NCBI GenBank assembly: GCA_029255685.2
Contig: CM055313.2
Location: forward strand, 78,284,641-78,348,640
DNA: 64,000 bases
Direction of reading: 5' to 3'
DNA from: Silene conica
Taxonomy: Eukaryota; Streptophyta; Magnoliopsida; Caryophyllales; Caryophyllaceae
Notes under the pieces: model-generated
What the model was told of the DNA's origin: nothing
The model's input: only the letters and a program-made list of their open reading frames with translations
Databases searched by the model: none
Translations under genes and position numbers: made by a program
Shown here: piece by piece, positions 23,156-33,946 of the stretch
Numbering within the stretch: the first letter of the stretch is position 1
Layout: each line of letters opens with the position of its first letter

Positions 23156-24716
23156 CTGATTTTTTCGTGGGAACAGGGGAAAGAGTTTCAGTTCTAGGAA
23201 GAGAGTTCGAGATATCTTGAAGGGCTGATGGACTCGGGTTATTGGAATTGGTATTTGATTTAAAGTTTTCTTTTCCTGTAGGTTGATTAGGAGTAGGAGT
23301 ATTTGAATTATGGTTGGACTCTACTCCATTGTTCAAAGTAGGAAACTTAGTAGGATTTGATTGGGGTAAGGATTTGCTAGAGCGTCTATTTAGTATAGAA
23401 ATCTTTTGTTTGATATGTGGGATACTCTTTTGATATCGAATGTTTGACGCTGGTGTATGGTGTGCTATTGGTTTTGGCAAGTTTTTGGGATTTGAGAGAT
23501 TTCCGCTTGATTCTGCTTCTGGATTTAGAATGTCGAATCTTGACCCTGATGCTTGATTATTCTGACCAAAATTAAAGATATTTTTTTCCTTGTTTGGAAC
23601 CTGGTGGTTGCTCGGAGGCAGGGTCTGCGGTCTTCGTCTGGGTGGCTTCTTGACCATCATCCAATCACCAAAAGCTGGCTCCTCCTTTGAGCGATCATCT
23701 TGCTGGTCTGACAACTTCTCATAAAGTTGATAATCCTCTGTATGATCCGGTTCCTGCATCTCATCTTCACCATTCTTTCGAGAGCATTCCTCTTGCAAGT
23801 GACCTAGCCTTCCGCACTTGAAACATATCATTTTCAGTCCTTCGTATTGAATGCGATACACCTTCCCGTATAATTTGAATTTTGATAAAAGAGGTTTAGA
23901 AATATCGACCTCTACACTTAACCGAGTAAATTGTCCTCGCTGAGCAGTTGCCGTTGTGTTGTCGATACGTATCACTTTCCCAATTTTTGAACCCACTTTT
24001 TGCAGAAAAACTTCATTGAAGTACTCCACTGGTAGATTAGGGATACGTACCCAAGCGGTGAGTTTGGATATCGACTCTTCGGATGGAACGAAATTTGGTA
24101 TCCATTTTCGAATGGTGAGATAATGATCATCGATCATCCAAGGCCCTTGGGACATTACAAAATCGAAATCTTGTTTGGACGAAAAGCGTGCTACGTAATA
24201 TGATTCTGTGAGATCTGTTAAAGTGAGCTTTCCTTTGATCGACCATTTCGACTGCAATTTTCTCATAAGTGATAAATAGCCAATTTTTTTATCAAACATT
24301 TTGATAATTAAAGAATTTTTCCATGGCTTTCGTAAAACTGCTTTCTCATGTTTTGTAAGACAAATCCGAGGGCACAGTGGGTCTACATCTGAATCATCCT
24401 CTTCAGGGTCGTCATCAGATTCATAATCATACTCAAACATTGCATTGTTCTCCGTATGGTCAATATCGTCATTGAAGCCCTGAACCGTTTCCTTAAAGGA
24501 GAGTTTGGGCACCGCTGGAGGTGCTGGGGAATCCGGTTGCTTATCATCAATCTCCATAGTATACCCATTGAATTCCGATAAATGCATAGTTTTTCGTTTC
24601 GAATTTTTTATCAGTGGTGGAAATCCGTGGTCTAGAGGCAAGTTTGGAGGAGGCTCCTGCGATGTGTTCTGCGTGGGATCAGCCTCCGGCGGGAGGCCAC
24701 CGTACGGTGGTTGCAT
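22884..24716 (-). CDS. LINE ORF1, DUF4283 and zinc-knuckle RNA-binding protein
   Basis: 610 codons. Order: acidic N-terminal region (DDDPEEDDSD near residue 101); a DUF4283-type domain, about 125-235 (KLQSKWSIKGKLTLTDL, QGPWMIDDHYLTIRKW, AWVRIPNLPVEYF); a CCHC zinc knuckle at C298, C301, H306, C311 (CX2CX4HX4C); then a long low-complexity Ser/Pro/Asn tail. In plant L1 elements this protein binds the element RNA to form the ribonucleoprotein. The start at 24716 follows the short leader and leaves the whole domain set intact. The C-terminal 90 codons overlap ORF2. Confidence 0.92.
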   Translation of the reverse strand: MQPPYGGLPPEADPTQNTSQEPPPNLPLDHGFPPLIKNSKRKTMHLSEFNGYTMEIDDKQPDSPAPPAVPKLSFKETVQGFNDDIDHTENNAMFEYDYESDDDPEEDDSDVDPLCPRICLTKHEKAVLRKPWKNSLIIKMFDKKIGYLSLMRKLQSKWSIKGKLTLTDLTESYYVARFSSKQDFDFVMSQGPWMIDDHYLTIRKWIPNFVPSEESISKLTAWVRIPNLPVEYFNEVFLQKVGSKIGKVIRIDNTTATAQRGQFTRLSVEVDISKPLLSKFKLYGKVYRIQYEGLKMICFKCGRLGHLQEECSRKNGEDEMQEPDHTEDYQLYEKLSDQQDDRSKEEPAFGDWMMVKKPPRRRPQTLPPSNHQVPNKEKNIFNFGQNNQASGSRFDILNPEAESSGNLSNPKNLPKPIAHHTPASNIRYQKSIPHIKQKISILNRRSSKSLPQSNPTKFPTLNNGVESNHNSNTPTPNQPTGKENFKSNTNSNNPSPSALQDISNSLPRTETLSPVPTKKSVDTSSPNIHESPSLFFVPELSSTSTTVSITEPPDRGNPTNTTGPDIRLAGDGSTVSRHDDCRVSSDGHQNRVSKEQQLEAINRDVDTMEY

Positions 24717-24831
24717 TGAGTGATTTTTTAGAGAGATTTTTAGAGAGATTTTTTAAGACTATTTATTTATGTAGAATGTAAGAATATTATCACAATGTAA
24801 ATAATAAATGGTGCCTCCATAATATACCTTA

Positions 24832-25469
24832 GTGCATGTTTGGCCTTGTTTATGAAAAAGAATTTCTACTTCTGTAAAGGAGTTTTTATAAAACTAGTTA
24901 TTGATAAAATTGGTCCTGTTTGGCCAAAAATTTTAAAAAACTATTTTTATCAATTTTATCGTGTTTGGCCTAACTAGTTTCTATGAATTTTTTTTATTTT
25001 GCTAAAATATATTATATATATAGATATACAAAGACAACTATGAAAAATCACTGGAGAAACATGATGATGATTGATGATAAATACAGCAATAATACCATTT
25101 AAAAAAATGGAGAAAAAGTACATGATGCTTGTGGGAATATTAGGGATGAGAGACGAAGTATGGATGTGTGATGAGAAGAATAACAATTTATTTTATAAGA
25201 GGTAAAAAAATCTTAAAGTTGGTATTTGGCGGTATTGTTTGGGTTTTGGCGGTATTTTTTTGGGTTTTGACGCTCAAATAACTTAAGAGCAACGTGAAAA
25301 GAGAAACAGAAGTACCAAATTGCTACTTCTGTTTCTAGGGGTTTCTAGGAGTCAGTTTTAGAATTTCTGTTTAATAAAATTAGTTTTTAGCTTTTTAAAA
25401 ATTAGTGTTTGACCCAGCTTCTATTTCTTTGCTTGAAAAAACAGTTGAAAAGCATGGCCAAACACATAC
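24832..25469. mobile_element. Tourist-type (PIF/Harbinger) MITE
   Basis: Ends GTGCATGTTTGGCC and GGCCAAACACATAC are inverted, with a TTA duplication on each side (24829-24831 and 25470-25472). The interior has no transposase. The insertion lies only 22 bp from the 5' duplication of the LINE. Confidence 0.78.
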
Positions 25470-25489
25470 TTATTTAGTTCATGTATCTT

Positions 25490-25513
25490 TTTTTTTTTTT
25501 TTTTTTTTGGTGC
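25490..25513 (-). mobile_element. 24-bp retroposition scar (poly-A remnant)
   Basis: A T-run of about 19 followed by GGTGC, flanked by a perfect 19-bp repeat TATTTAGTTCATGTATCTT (25471-25489 and 25514-25532). On the minus strand this is GCACC plus poly(A), similar to the LINE end in this window (GTACC plus poly(A)). Confidence 0.65.
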
Positions 25514-25649
25514 TATTTAGTTCATGTATCTTGTAATCGTGATGTTGTGCATCGATTGTTTATTGGCAGTATGGAGTGTATTCATGAATATGCATCAATA
25601 ATACGACGTATATGGGAATCAATAAACTCGTGACTACTTTACCTATTTG

Positions 25650-26295
25650 CAGGGCCGGTCCTAAAGATTTTGAGGCCCTAGGCAAAATTGTAAAATGGGG
25701 CCCTAACTTTTAAAAAAAATTACTCAAGTAATTTATGTGCAATTATCTAATGCTCCGTACAATTTAATAAAACGGACGCATGCAAACTTTTGAATTAGAT
25801 GGAGTTGATTTAGGAAAAATCTTAAAAAATTTAGAAAAAAAATAATTTGGATTTGGAGAATTGAAAAAAATAATTCAACCATTTTATCGTTAAAAAAAAT
25901 CAATAGACTGAAAATTTTTCAAAGTTTAGATATTAGCTTTATTAGACGTGTCTATTGAAAGTATAATTTACACTAATTATACTACGACAAACACAATTCG
26001 CATAAAATCTCAAAAGCATGTAAAATATTTTATAATTCAATTGTCCCACTATATACGTAAAGAATTAAATGAATGAAACTAAACAAATATAAAATGCGGC
26101 CACTAGGAATAGAACACAAGACTTCTTAACCTTTAGTAAGATACAAAACCCCTACACCACTTACCTTAGTTTGCTTTTTATATGTAATACAATCTATTTG
26201 ACAAATAGCAGACTTTCAATCTCGCACTAATGGGCCCCTTCTAGACTTGGGCCCTTGTCATTTGCCAACCCGGACACCCCTTAGGGCCGGCCCTG
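25650..26295. mobile_element. non-autonomous hAT element
   Basis: Inverted ends CAGGGCCGGTCCT and AGGGCCGGCCCTG, with a perfect 8-bp duplication CCTATTTG (25642-25649 and 26296-26303). 646 bp, no transposase frame. The 8-bp duplication and CAGGG terminus fit hAT. Confidence 0.88.
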
Positions 26296-27505
26296 CCTAT
26301 TTGCTCTTACATTATTGGCAAGTCTATGATAATATTGATAATGTCTCGAAAATGAAGAACGGTAACTCTTGTTACGCAAATGTCGATTTACTTAGTTGAT
26401 AACCTTGGGTTTTAATTTCGTCCATATTAAAACTCGCATTTGTGTCTCCGTTTGTACCAAAAAAAGATTATTCTTTTAACTTATGAGTGATGAGCTTTTG
26501 TTTTTTTAAAGATAAATGTTAGTAATAGAGATAGATAGGAAATATAATAGGTATTGTATTATTGATTGTGTCATTTGTTACAATAAATGGGTTATATATA
26601 ATAAATCCTACTATTATAAACTCTAAACGATAGCCGGCCCTAATAGGCATGTATCTTAATACCCTCTCGCAATGGCAAAGGAAGTACGTAGTAGGAACTT
26701 TACAATTGAAGAAATACAAAAGAAAAAAAACATAAGCAATATAAAAAATAAAAAAAATATTCGTCTTCTTCGATCTTCATAAATGTCTTCGTCTTGAAAG
26801 GTAGGTAAGAAATGAGTATTAAGATTCGTTAAAGAAAAATTTCGAACAAGAACGTTAAGTTTTTCGGACTTGTCGACTATCAAATAATTTAATAGGAACT
26901 CTAATCAAACCTAAAGAAATTTCAATAAAACAGAAAAATATTCGTCAAATAAAGATCTAGAGAACGTTAATTTTTTCGGACTCCAAATAAATCAAATACC
27001 ACCTTAAATGACGTTGAATAATTTTAAACAGTTTTTGAAGAGAAGTATTTTATTTTTGATTCAAATCACGAAGTTTGGAAGGAAAAACAAATCATAATAT
27101 TAATTTTTTGAAAAAAAAACAATTTGACGTAGTTTTTTTTATTGAAAATCCCCACCGGTGGGTGTAAATTTCCGCCCACCCACCGGTTAGAACGCGAAAG
27201 CGATTTTAAGAGTCCTCAAGAAAGAGGCTCTGATACCATGTTAGATATAGAGATATATAGGAAATAGAATAGGTATTGTATTATCGATTGTGTTATTGTG
27301 TTACAATAGATGGTTTATATATAGACTTTTTTTTATTAAAAACTACCTTTTATTTAGGGTCGTTTGTGAACAACTATCTTTTATTTTATTTTTGGCTTTC
27401 TATTACCATTTATTTTTTCTTTTTGAAAAAGACTACCAAAACTTCACTTCCGGTGAAAAAACTCAACTATATGACATTGACTTGTTATTATCATGTTGAA
27501 TCTAA

Positions 27506-28791
27506 TGCCCTGTTCTTTTGGACTTCAAGTCACTTAATTTATGTTCACTTCAGATCAGATCCTGTAAGTTCAGTTCAGTTTCTATAAGTTTAGTTCAGTT
27601 CAGTTCAGATCCTATAAGTTCAGTTCAGTTCAGTTCCTATAAGTTCAATTCAGTTCAGTTTAGTTCCTATAAGTTCAGTTCAGTCCAGTTCAGTTCAGCT
27701 CATATAAACTCAATTCAAAAAAGCTATATACAAAGTATTATTTTTAACAACCGATAGAAAAACATTTCGTTTTAATTATTCGATACACGTTATTTTTTTT
27801 TGAAAAAAGCAACAACAAATCATTAATAATTGTACCCGTTTGTACTATCTCATTACTACCAAACAATTTTACACACACTCACCCTGATGCCATATACCCG
27901 AATATAAGCATAGACCGCCTGAAGGAATGGTACAATACTTCAACTATCGACATTCATCATTGAGAATGAAAGTTGAAATGACATTTGGTCAATTAAAGAA
28001 AAGGTGGACTGTTTTAAAAATCATGCCCCAAATATCATATAAGTATCAAATGTCGATCATTGTTTCTACATTCACACCATAATTTTATAAGAATGCACGC
28101 TCTTGAAATACTTATTATACAACATGATGTGAACATTCAAGGAATATTAGATTCGGACATGTTTGATAAAAAACGGAAGAAGACCATGTGCAAGGTACGA
28201 AACAACAAAGTATAAAATATTTGGCGAGGCTATGGATTCTTTGTCGATAGTGATATTGATAATGAAGATGAAGTTGATGAGGATTATGATAATATGGAAA
28301 TAGATGGTTAGAAAAAATTGTAATATGTGGATTACTTTTATCGTAATGTAATTGTAGTATAATGTATGAACTATGAACAAACCATTGTAATATTACCTTG
28401 TGTTTTAGACTATTTTTTATCAAAGTCTTCTCTTGGATAGTAATAATAATCCATACTATGTATCATCTTCTCATATTAATCCATAGTAACGTTTAACTAA
28501 GAAAAATCCAACCTATAACCTCATTTATCTTTCATTGAACTTTAACTATTTTTAAACTCTTATTACCGGTAGGCTAGCACGTCACCTTCACTTACTTTTT
28601 GTCGAGGAAGAAGGAAAAACAAAAATTAAGTCAAGGTGACGTGTTTGCTTACCGAAAATAAGAGTTCAAAAATAGACAAAGTTCAATTAAAGATAATTGA
28701 GGTTATAGGTTGGATTTTTCTCAGTTAATCGTTAGTGCGGATTAATATGAGAAGATGAGGTATAGGTTGGATTATTCCTATGAAATAACCC

Positions 28792-28828
<37 letters not shown>

Positions 28829-29104
28829 TAACTTAAATTATATTAAGTTAATTAAGTTCGAATCCTATAAGTTCAGTTCAATTTATATCTTATAAGTTCA
28901 ATTCAGTTTAGATCCTATAAATTCAGTTCAGTTCAGTTCAGATCCTATAAGTGCAGTTCAGATCCTATAATTTCAGTTCAGTTCCTATAAGTTCAGTTCA
29001 GTTCAGATCCTATAATTTCAGTTCAGATCCTATAAGTTCAGTTCAGATCCTATAAGTTCAGTTCAATTCAGTTCAATTTAGTTTTAGTCCAAAAGAACAG
29101 AGCC
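27506..29104 (+). mobile_element. PIF/Harbinger element with transposase remnant
   Basis: Ends TGCCCTGTTCTTTTGGACT and AGTCCAAAAGAACAGAGCC are inverted, with a TAA duplication (27503-27505 and 29105-29107). Subterminal arrays of CTATAAGTTCAGTTCAG-like repeats occupy about 27535-27715 and 28855-29085. A decayed transposase segment sits between. ATT/AAT microsatellite at about 28790-28830. Confidence 0.85.
27897..28082 (+). pseudogene. PIF/Harbinger transposase C-terminal remnant
   Basis: 61 codons reading PEYKHRPPEG, then FNYRHSSLR, then EMTFGQLKKRWTVLKIMP, which follow the conserved Harbinger DDE C-terminal block (NxRHSSLRxxxERTFGxxKxRWxILKxMP). It ends at a TAA (28080-28082). Further decayed frame may follow to about 28310. 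The catalytic region upstream is not recognisable. Non-functional. Confidence 0.75.
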
Positions 29105-29805
29105 TAACTCTTTACTTGATAAGTATAATAATTGACGATAAAGATCGATTAAACCCAACATTGATCACCTCAATTTGTGCATCATTTATCCGAATCAAAC
29201 TCCTAATTCACGAAAAACAAAATCACCATCGACATATATTTTTCTTCAGCAATAATTTTGATCTATTATCGGCTACTACTAACTATTCGAAAATCATTAT
29301 GGACTCTCTCTTATTATCACTTTTATGTTATGTAGCTGTGATAGACATTAGGTTGATGAATTATGAATGGCCCATAGGGTTATCGAAATATAAGGGCGAA
29401 GGTAAAGATGACAATAAAGGTGACGACGGAAATGGTGGGGGAGATTGAGATGGTTGGTGCGTGCGTGATATTGCTTGGAAGAGACTGTTGATTTGACACT
29501 GAGTATGGAGATGTGCATTTTCAGATTTATATAATTGAGTGAATAAAAGGGAAAAATATGGGTTGTATGAGTGAAAAATGGGAGAAAAGAGCAAGTCAAT
29601 GTCGGAAAATTGATTTTTTTGCCGAAACATGGATTTTGGGTAGTCTTTTACAAAAATAAGAAATACAAGGTAGTGGAAAGCGAAAAATAAAATGAAAAGT
29701 AGTTGTTCACAAATGATTCTAAATCAAACCCTTATATATAATAATAAACCCAACTCTCATAAACCCTAGACGATAGCCGGCCCTAATGGGTCTGATATCT
29801 TAATA

Positions 29806-32461
29806 ACAAAACATTCTCATAATAGAACCAACAATAATCAACGTGGTTTGATGAGTATAAGACTCTGTTTGGTAAAATTACCTAAAAATGTAGCTGAAAT
29901 ATCCTATTCATTAAAACAACAACCACAGAACCTATGTGGCGCTCTGTGGTTGAAAGCCAATAAGTCAAAAAGCATAATTTTCTTTCGTTAAAGTTAGGGC
30001 CATGTTCTATGATAGAATTAATTACACATTTGATATTATCGAGTATGTAAGGAACTATGATACTAAACTTTATAGAAATTTACAATTCGTAATTATTCCA
30101 ATAAATTTTAAGATTTATTATAAATATAGTACTCACAAATTTTTATAATCTACAAATTAATAATTATAACTCGATTATATAATTTCAAAAAATACATTTC
30201 ATTGTATATCTAGCATGCTACAGCAGTCCTATACTTTGTTTCTAATATAATCGGGGTCGTTATCTACCTTCTATTTTAATCGTTTGTGAGAGGAGAAGGT
30301 AAAAAATAGAAGTAAATAGTATTCCTCTAATATAATTGATCTATTTTATAACTGATCTATTTTATAACGAATTTCGTTGATGAATTAATAAAAATCTTTA
30401 TTTAAAAAGATAATTGCATATAAATAAAAATAAAAAATAGCAAATTGAACGGTGAAAAATTCAAGTGCTAAATATTTCCATTTTGAAACGAATTATGTAA
30501 AGTATTTTAGATTTAGATCTAAACGAATGGAAAAAGTTGTTAAAACATTCATAATTGAAATTGTACCAGACGTTCATAAATTGGAATTTAACAAAATTTG
30601 CACGAGTTACGTATATTTTTTTTAAAGGTAAAACATTCATAAACTATAAATAATAATAAAATTATTATTAGTAGTAATTAACTTTTGAAAATAAATATAG
30701 CTAATAATTAACCAATATAACTAATAATCAAGCAAGTGAGTAATGTTATTTAAACCCAAAAATCATAATTAAAATTTAATTAGCCTTTGCTCAAAAAGAA
30801 AATTTATAAAATGACCATATAAACAAAAAAACTGATTTATTTTATAAAAGAAATGCATACAAGTTATCCACCTCGATCGTTAATCACACTAAAAATACAT
30901 TTGACATCATCCAAACAAAATTATTAGTACACAATTAGTCGATCTAATATGACATGCATAAGAGTACTAGATTTGAATTATCGCATGATTAGAAGTAGTT
31001 TTGCGTAAAAGACTGGTGAAATTAATAATCAAGGATTGGTTTTTTTTTTGGTAAAGTTTAAATCAAAGATTATTGAAATTAATTAATCAAAATTAGAGAG
31101 ATGGAGAAAGATTTAAAGAGACAAAAAGGGGTAGAGGAGCGGCTAAATTGAGTGATTTACTGAGTTCGAGGCTTGAAACAACTGATTGTAGTTAATGTAG
31201 TAGTGGCTAGGGTTACTTTCATTTACATTTTATATAAACTTTCATTGATAAGAAAATATAATGGGTATTTCACATGTGTATGTGGGCCGTTTCTTAATGA
31301 ATTTCATGGGACTTATTAAAATTGGTCAACATAAAAACGTCTTAACTTAATATACTTTATAACCTTTTCTGTCCAAACTTTATTTTCATAAAAAAAACTA
31401 TTTTAAATTAAAACGATTTTAACGAATTAGTATATTCAGAAATCTCATTTGTCATATGTCTTACATCTCACTAATTTGTTCCTCTCTTGAGAATACACTC
31501 ATAACAAGAGATATAAATTGTGAACAAAAGATATGAATAGAGGAGTAACAAAACTTTACCCGAAACAAAAAATATAATATAACTTATAATCTTTATAAAA
31601 CTCATAAAAAATACACAAAAATTCAATTATATATTGAATATATATGATATCGTACATCCGTTATATAATTCTTTTTGCCCAAATTAAAAGGTTATTTTTT
31701 CCGGATGTTTAAATTGCAAACCAAAAATTAGCTATCGGGTCAATTTAACACATCCTAACAAATATCATATTAGTGGGATTGTATTTTGCTATCTACCTAT
31801 TATAAACTTAGAGTAGGTATTCTAAAAGTCGATCTCTCAATAAACTTATTGAGAGACTAGTTACAAATTGATAAAAAAGGTACAAAAAGTCAATAAAACG
31901 AGTACAAATAGTATCCAATGAGGTATTAATAAAAATGGTTACAATATATAATAAACTGGTTGAAACTTGCATGGGTCAATTTTTATTTGTTCCATCCACT
32001 AAATAACAATTTGTACTAAATGAAAACTGGGTCGGAATTTTCATTTTAGGATATATACGGTCAAAAATTTCTTTTACCCTGTGCACGCGTGTAATTAAAT
32101 GAAAAACGGGTTAATAATTTGTAATATCACTAATTTTGTGATAAATTTTGTCTAAATAATCTAATTTTATCTATATAAGCTAACTTTTTTTGAGGTCGCC
32201 TGAGTAACAAGGCCAAGTAGAAACTCAAACTTAGTTAACAAGACTAAAAAAGACGTATCTTACTATATTAATTATCCGGTCAATTGACACTAATGTATTA
32301 TTTATACTAATTGCACGTGAAATTTTTAATTCATATCTAAAATCTTCTTTATAACCCAAGTATTACATTAGTTAGTTGACGTTAAAAAAATAGAGTGATT
32401 TAATTACTTTACTTTAAAATTTAAATTATATTTGCAATTTTTTATAACAACTTCTTTTAAA
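29806..32461. other. AT-rich intergenic DNA
   Basis: About 2.6 kb of low-GC sequence without a supportable gene, RNA or bounded element. Some of it may belong to the Helitron whose 3' end is at 32499, but I could not place a 5' terminus. Confidence 0.5.
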
Positions 32462-32499
32462 AAAACATGCCCGTGCAATTTGCACGGGTTTAAAACTAG
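32462..32499 (+). mobile_element. Helitron 3' terminus
   Basis: Hairpin CCCGTGCAATTTGCACGGG followed by TTTAAAA-CTAG|T, the same 3' end as the Helitron at 16019-16604 but in the opposite orientation. The 5' end is not located. Confidence 0.65.
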
Positions 32500-32792
32500 T
32501 GAAAAAGTAGGTAGATGAAACCTGAAGAGGTAGCTGAAAATTAAGGATGATTAAGGTAATTGATTTTTGTTAAAACTGTTTGGAAACTCACTGAAAAGTT
32601 AGCGGATATTTGACAAAATGACGTAAAAGGACATGGTTTATTATTGATATCTTTTACGTTTTTACTATTATTCTTGTATTATTGTCGTTTGCGTTGTTAG
32701 TATTAAAGTCATAATGAAATTTTTTCAATATATTTACACAAGTCTTTAAGACGTTTGAATATATAATAAACCCTACTATCATGTGATTCTTA

Positions 32793-33098
32793 GAGCAATA
32801 GCAATTGTAGAACTTCATATAAAGTTCTTCCTATTTCCAAGTTATTTTCACAAATTACTAAGTTTAAGAACTTCACATCACAATAGAAGAACTTTATTTA
32901 GTTCTTAATTAGGACCCATTATTAATTATTTTATCTACATAAACTTTTTTCTCTTCTTGAAACCAACAAAGAACTTGGTTCTTAAATAAGAACCAAGTTC
33001 TTATTTTAACAAACCCAATGTGACCCACAATAGAAGAACTTTAACTTTGAAGTTCTTATTTACAAACCCAAGAATAAAAACCTCTATTGCTATTGCTC
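32793..33098. mobile_element. Tourist-type MITE
   Basis: Inverted ends GAGCAATAGCAATTG and CTATTGCTATTGCTC with TTA duplications (32790-32792 and 33099-33101). The interior repeats AGTTCTTATTT/AAGAACTT motifs and holds a hairpin (GAACTTGGTTCTT, inverted just after) near 32970-33001. Confidence 0.8.
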
Positions 33099-33705
33099 TT
33101 ATTCTATTGGAAGGTTTAAGGTCTTAACTAAATCAGGGATTTTGAATCACCATCATAGCTATTTTATATCTTGAGTTATATGGTCGACGCAAATAGACTA
33201 CGCATTTCGGGACAGCCCATGACCTATGTGCACTAAGGGTTCTGATGAGTCATATTCCTATACACTTTTATGCCTCCCCTTTAGTTGTTTTGAGATGATT
33301 CTTGTGCTAAATTGTGTCATTTATATGCTATTTATATTAGAATGTCGATACTTCCGCCTTTCGGTGTTTAATGCAGGATTGATGCATTTATGGAGCAAAA
33401 GATGGATTGGAGCACCGCGGACCCGACATGAAGGAACACACGTAGCATGGCACGAGGATCTAGGAAGGAAGAGCTAAGGAGATTATCGAAGGCAAGCACA
33501 AAGAAGAGCTCCATATAACTAGTACCTACTTTGGAGAGCCATATCTCGAGTTATACAAATGATAATCAGTTGATTCCAACTGGAGGTGAAATTTCATCCT
33601 CTTAACTTTCCAACGCCACAAAAATCACTTGATTCGGACGAGTAACGAAGAAATGGCAACCGTTTGAAGTTCAGTGCGCGAAGCAGAAATTACGCGCTGA
33701 GAGCA

Positions 33706-33799
33706 CTCGATCGAGTGCCACCAACACTCGATCGAGTGCCTTGAGTGCTCGATCGAGTGCCTTAAGTGCTCGATCGAGTGCCTTGAGTGCTCGATCGAG
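33706..33799. repeat. five palindromes at exact 21-bp period, 5' LTR
   Basis: CTCGATCGAG starts at 33706, 33727, 33748, 33769 and 33790; with flanking bases the core extends to GCACTCGATCGAGTGC. The 11-bp spacers differ (TGCCACCAACA, TGCCTTGAGTG, TGCCTTAAGTG). The last copy ends 47 bp before the TATA box. Confidence 0.95.
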
Positions 33800-33845
33800 T
33801 GCTTTAATTTACCCCGAGTTTCCATAAATTGTTTAAGTAGTTTAC

Positions 33846-33853
33846 TATAAATA
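33846..33853 (+). promoter_or_regulatory. LTR TATA box
   Basis: TATAAATA, 47 bp after the palindrome array, followed by a plausible transcribed leader containing AAAACCCTAATTATT. Its twin in the 3' LTR is at 43681. Confidence 0.65.
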
Positions 33854-33946
33854 AAGGCTTCGTAGCCTATTGTTGGAGACACTTTTATTACTCTAAAAAC
33901 CCTAATTATTACTAGTAGCTCTCTAGATTATTATTTAGCAATTGCC

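Larger units (their letters stand above)
18591..24791 (-). mobile_element. full-length L1-type LINE
   Basis: A 6.2-kb element bounded by a perfect 18-bp target duplication ACAATGTAAATAATAAAT (18573-18590 and 24792-24809). It ends on the minus strand in a short poly(A) (the T-run after 18590). It carries ORF1 (24716-22884) and ORF2 (23155-18635), both open, overlapping by 272 nt in different frames. The 5' leader before ORF1 is about 75 bp and holds a repeated TTTTAGAGAGATTT. Perfect duplication, open ORFs and complete motifs indicate a recent, possibly still competent insertion. Confidence 0.95.
27324..29731. mobile_element. Mutator-like element inserted in the TRIM LTR
   Basis: Flanked by a perfect 9-bp duplication TTATATATA (27315-27323 and 29732-29740). 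Inverted ends share long blocks (CATTTGTGAACAACTA, TTTTATTTTT, AAAAGACTACC). Itself interrupted by a PIF/Harbinger element at 27506-29104. After subtracting that, about 800 bp remain, with a short unidentified frame at 29116-29448. Confidence 0.8.
26518..29805 (-). mobile_element. TRIM-like LTR element, host of a three-level nest
   Basis: Two direct repeats: about 26518-26665, and 27239-27323 plus 29732-29805. Both run TGTTAG...ATAGAGAT, TATTGTATTAT, ATAGCCGGCCCTAAT, ATCTTAATA. Next to the right repeat, GAGGCTCTGATACCA is the complement of a primer-binding site TGGTATCAGAGC (tRNA-iMet type), which sets the minus orientation. The internal domain is only about 570 bp and non-coding, as in TRIMs. 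The right LTR is split by the Mutator-like element 27324-29731. The 5-bp flanking duplication is uncertain. Confidence 0.68.
33243..33946 (+). repeat. 5' LTR, truncated
   Basis: Matches the first 704 bp of the 3' LTR without length change, then breaks at GCAATTGCC and continues directly into gag codons. The remaining 735 bp of LTR, the primer-binding site and early gag are deleted. It retains the palindrome array and TATA box. Confidence 0.93.

Noticed and set aside
22996-24723. Plus-strand frames opposite LINE ORF1 and ORF2
   Set aside because: Shadows of the minus-strand ORFs, which carry all recognisable domains.
27535-27715. CAGTTCAGTTC array as a coding repeat
   Set aside because: Lies symmetrically at both ends of the PIF/Harbinger element as subterminal repeats; frames through it are meaningless.
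33706-33799. CRISPR-like array of short repeats with spacers
   Set aside because: Repeats are 10-16 bp palindromes with 5-11 bp spacers in plant LTRs; there are no cas genes and the context is eukaryotic.
33625-33882. Minus-strand frame with HSIEHSR repeats in the LTR (and twin at 43460-43717)
   Set aside because: It is only the translation of the palindrome array read on the other strand; no start context and no family likeness.
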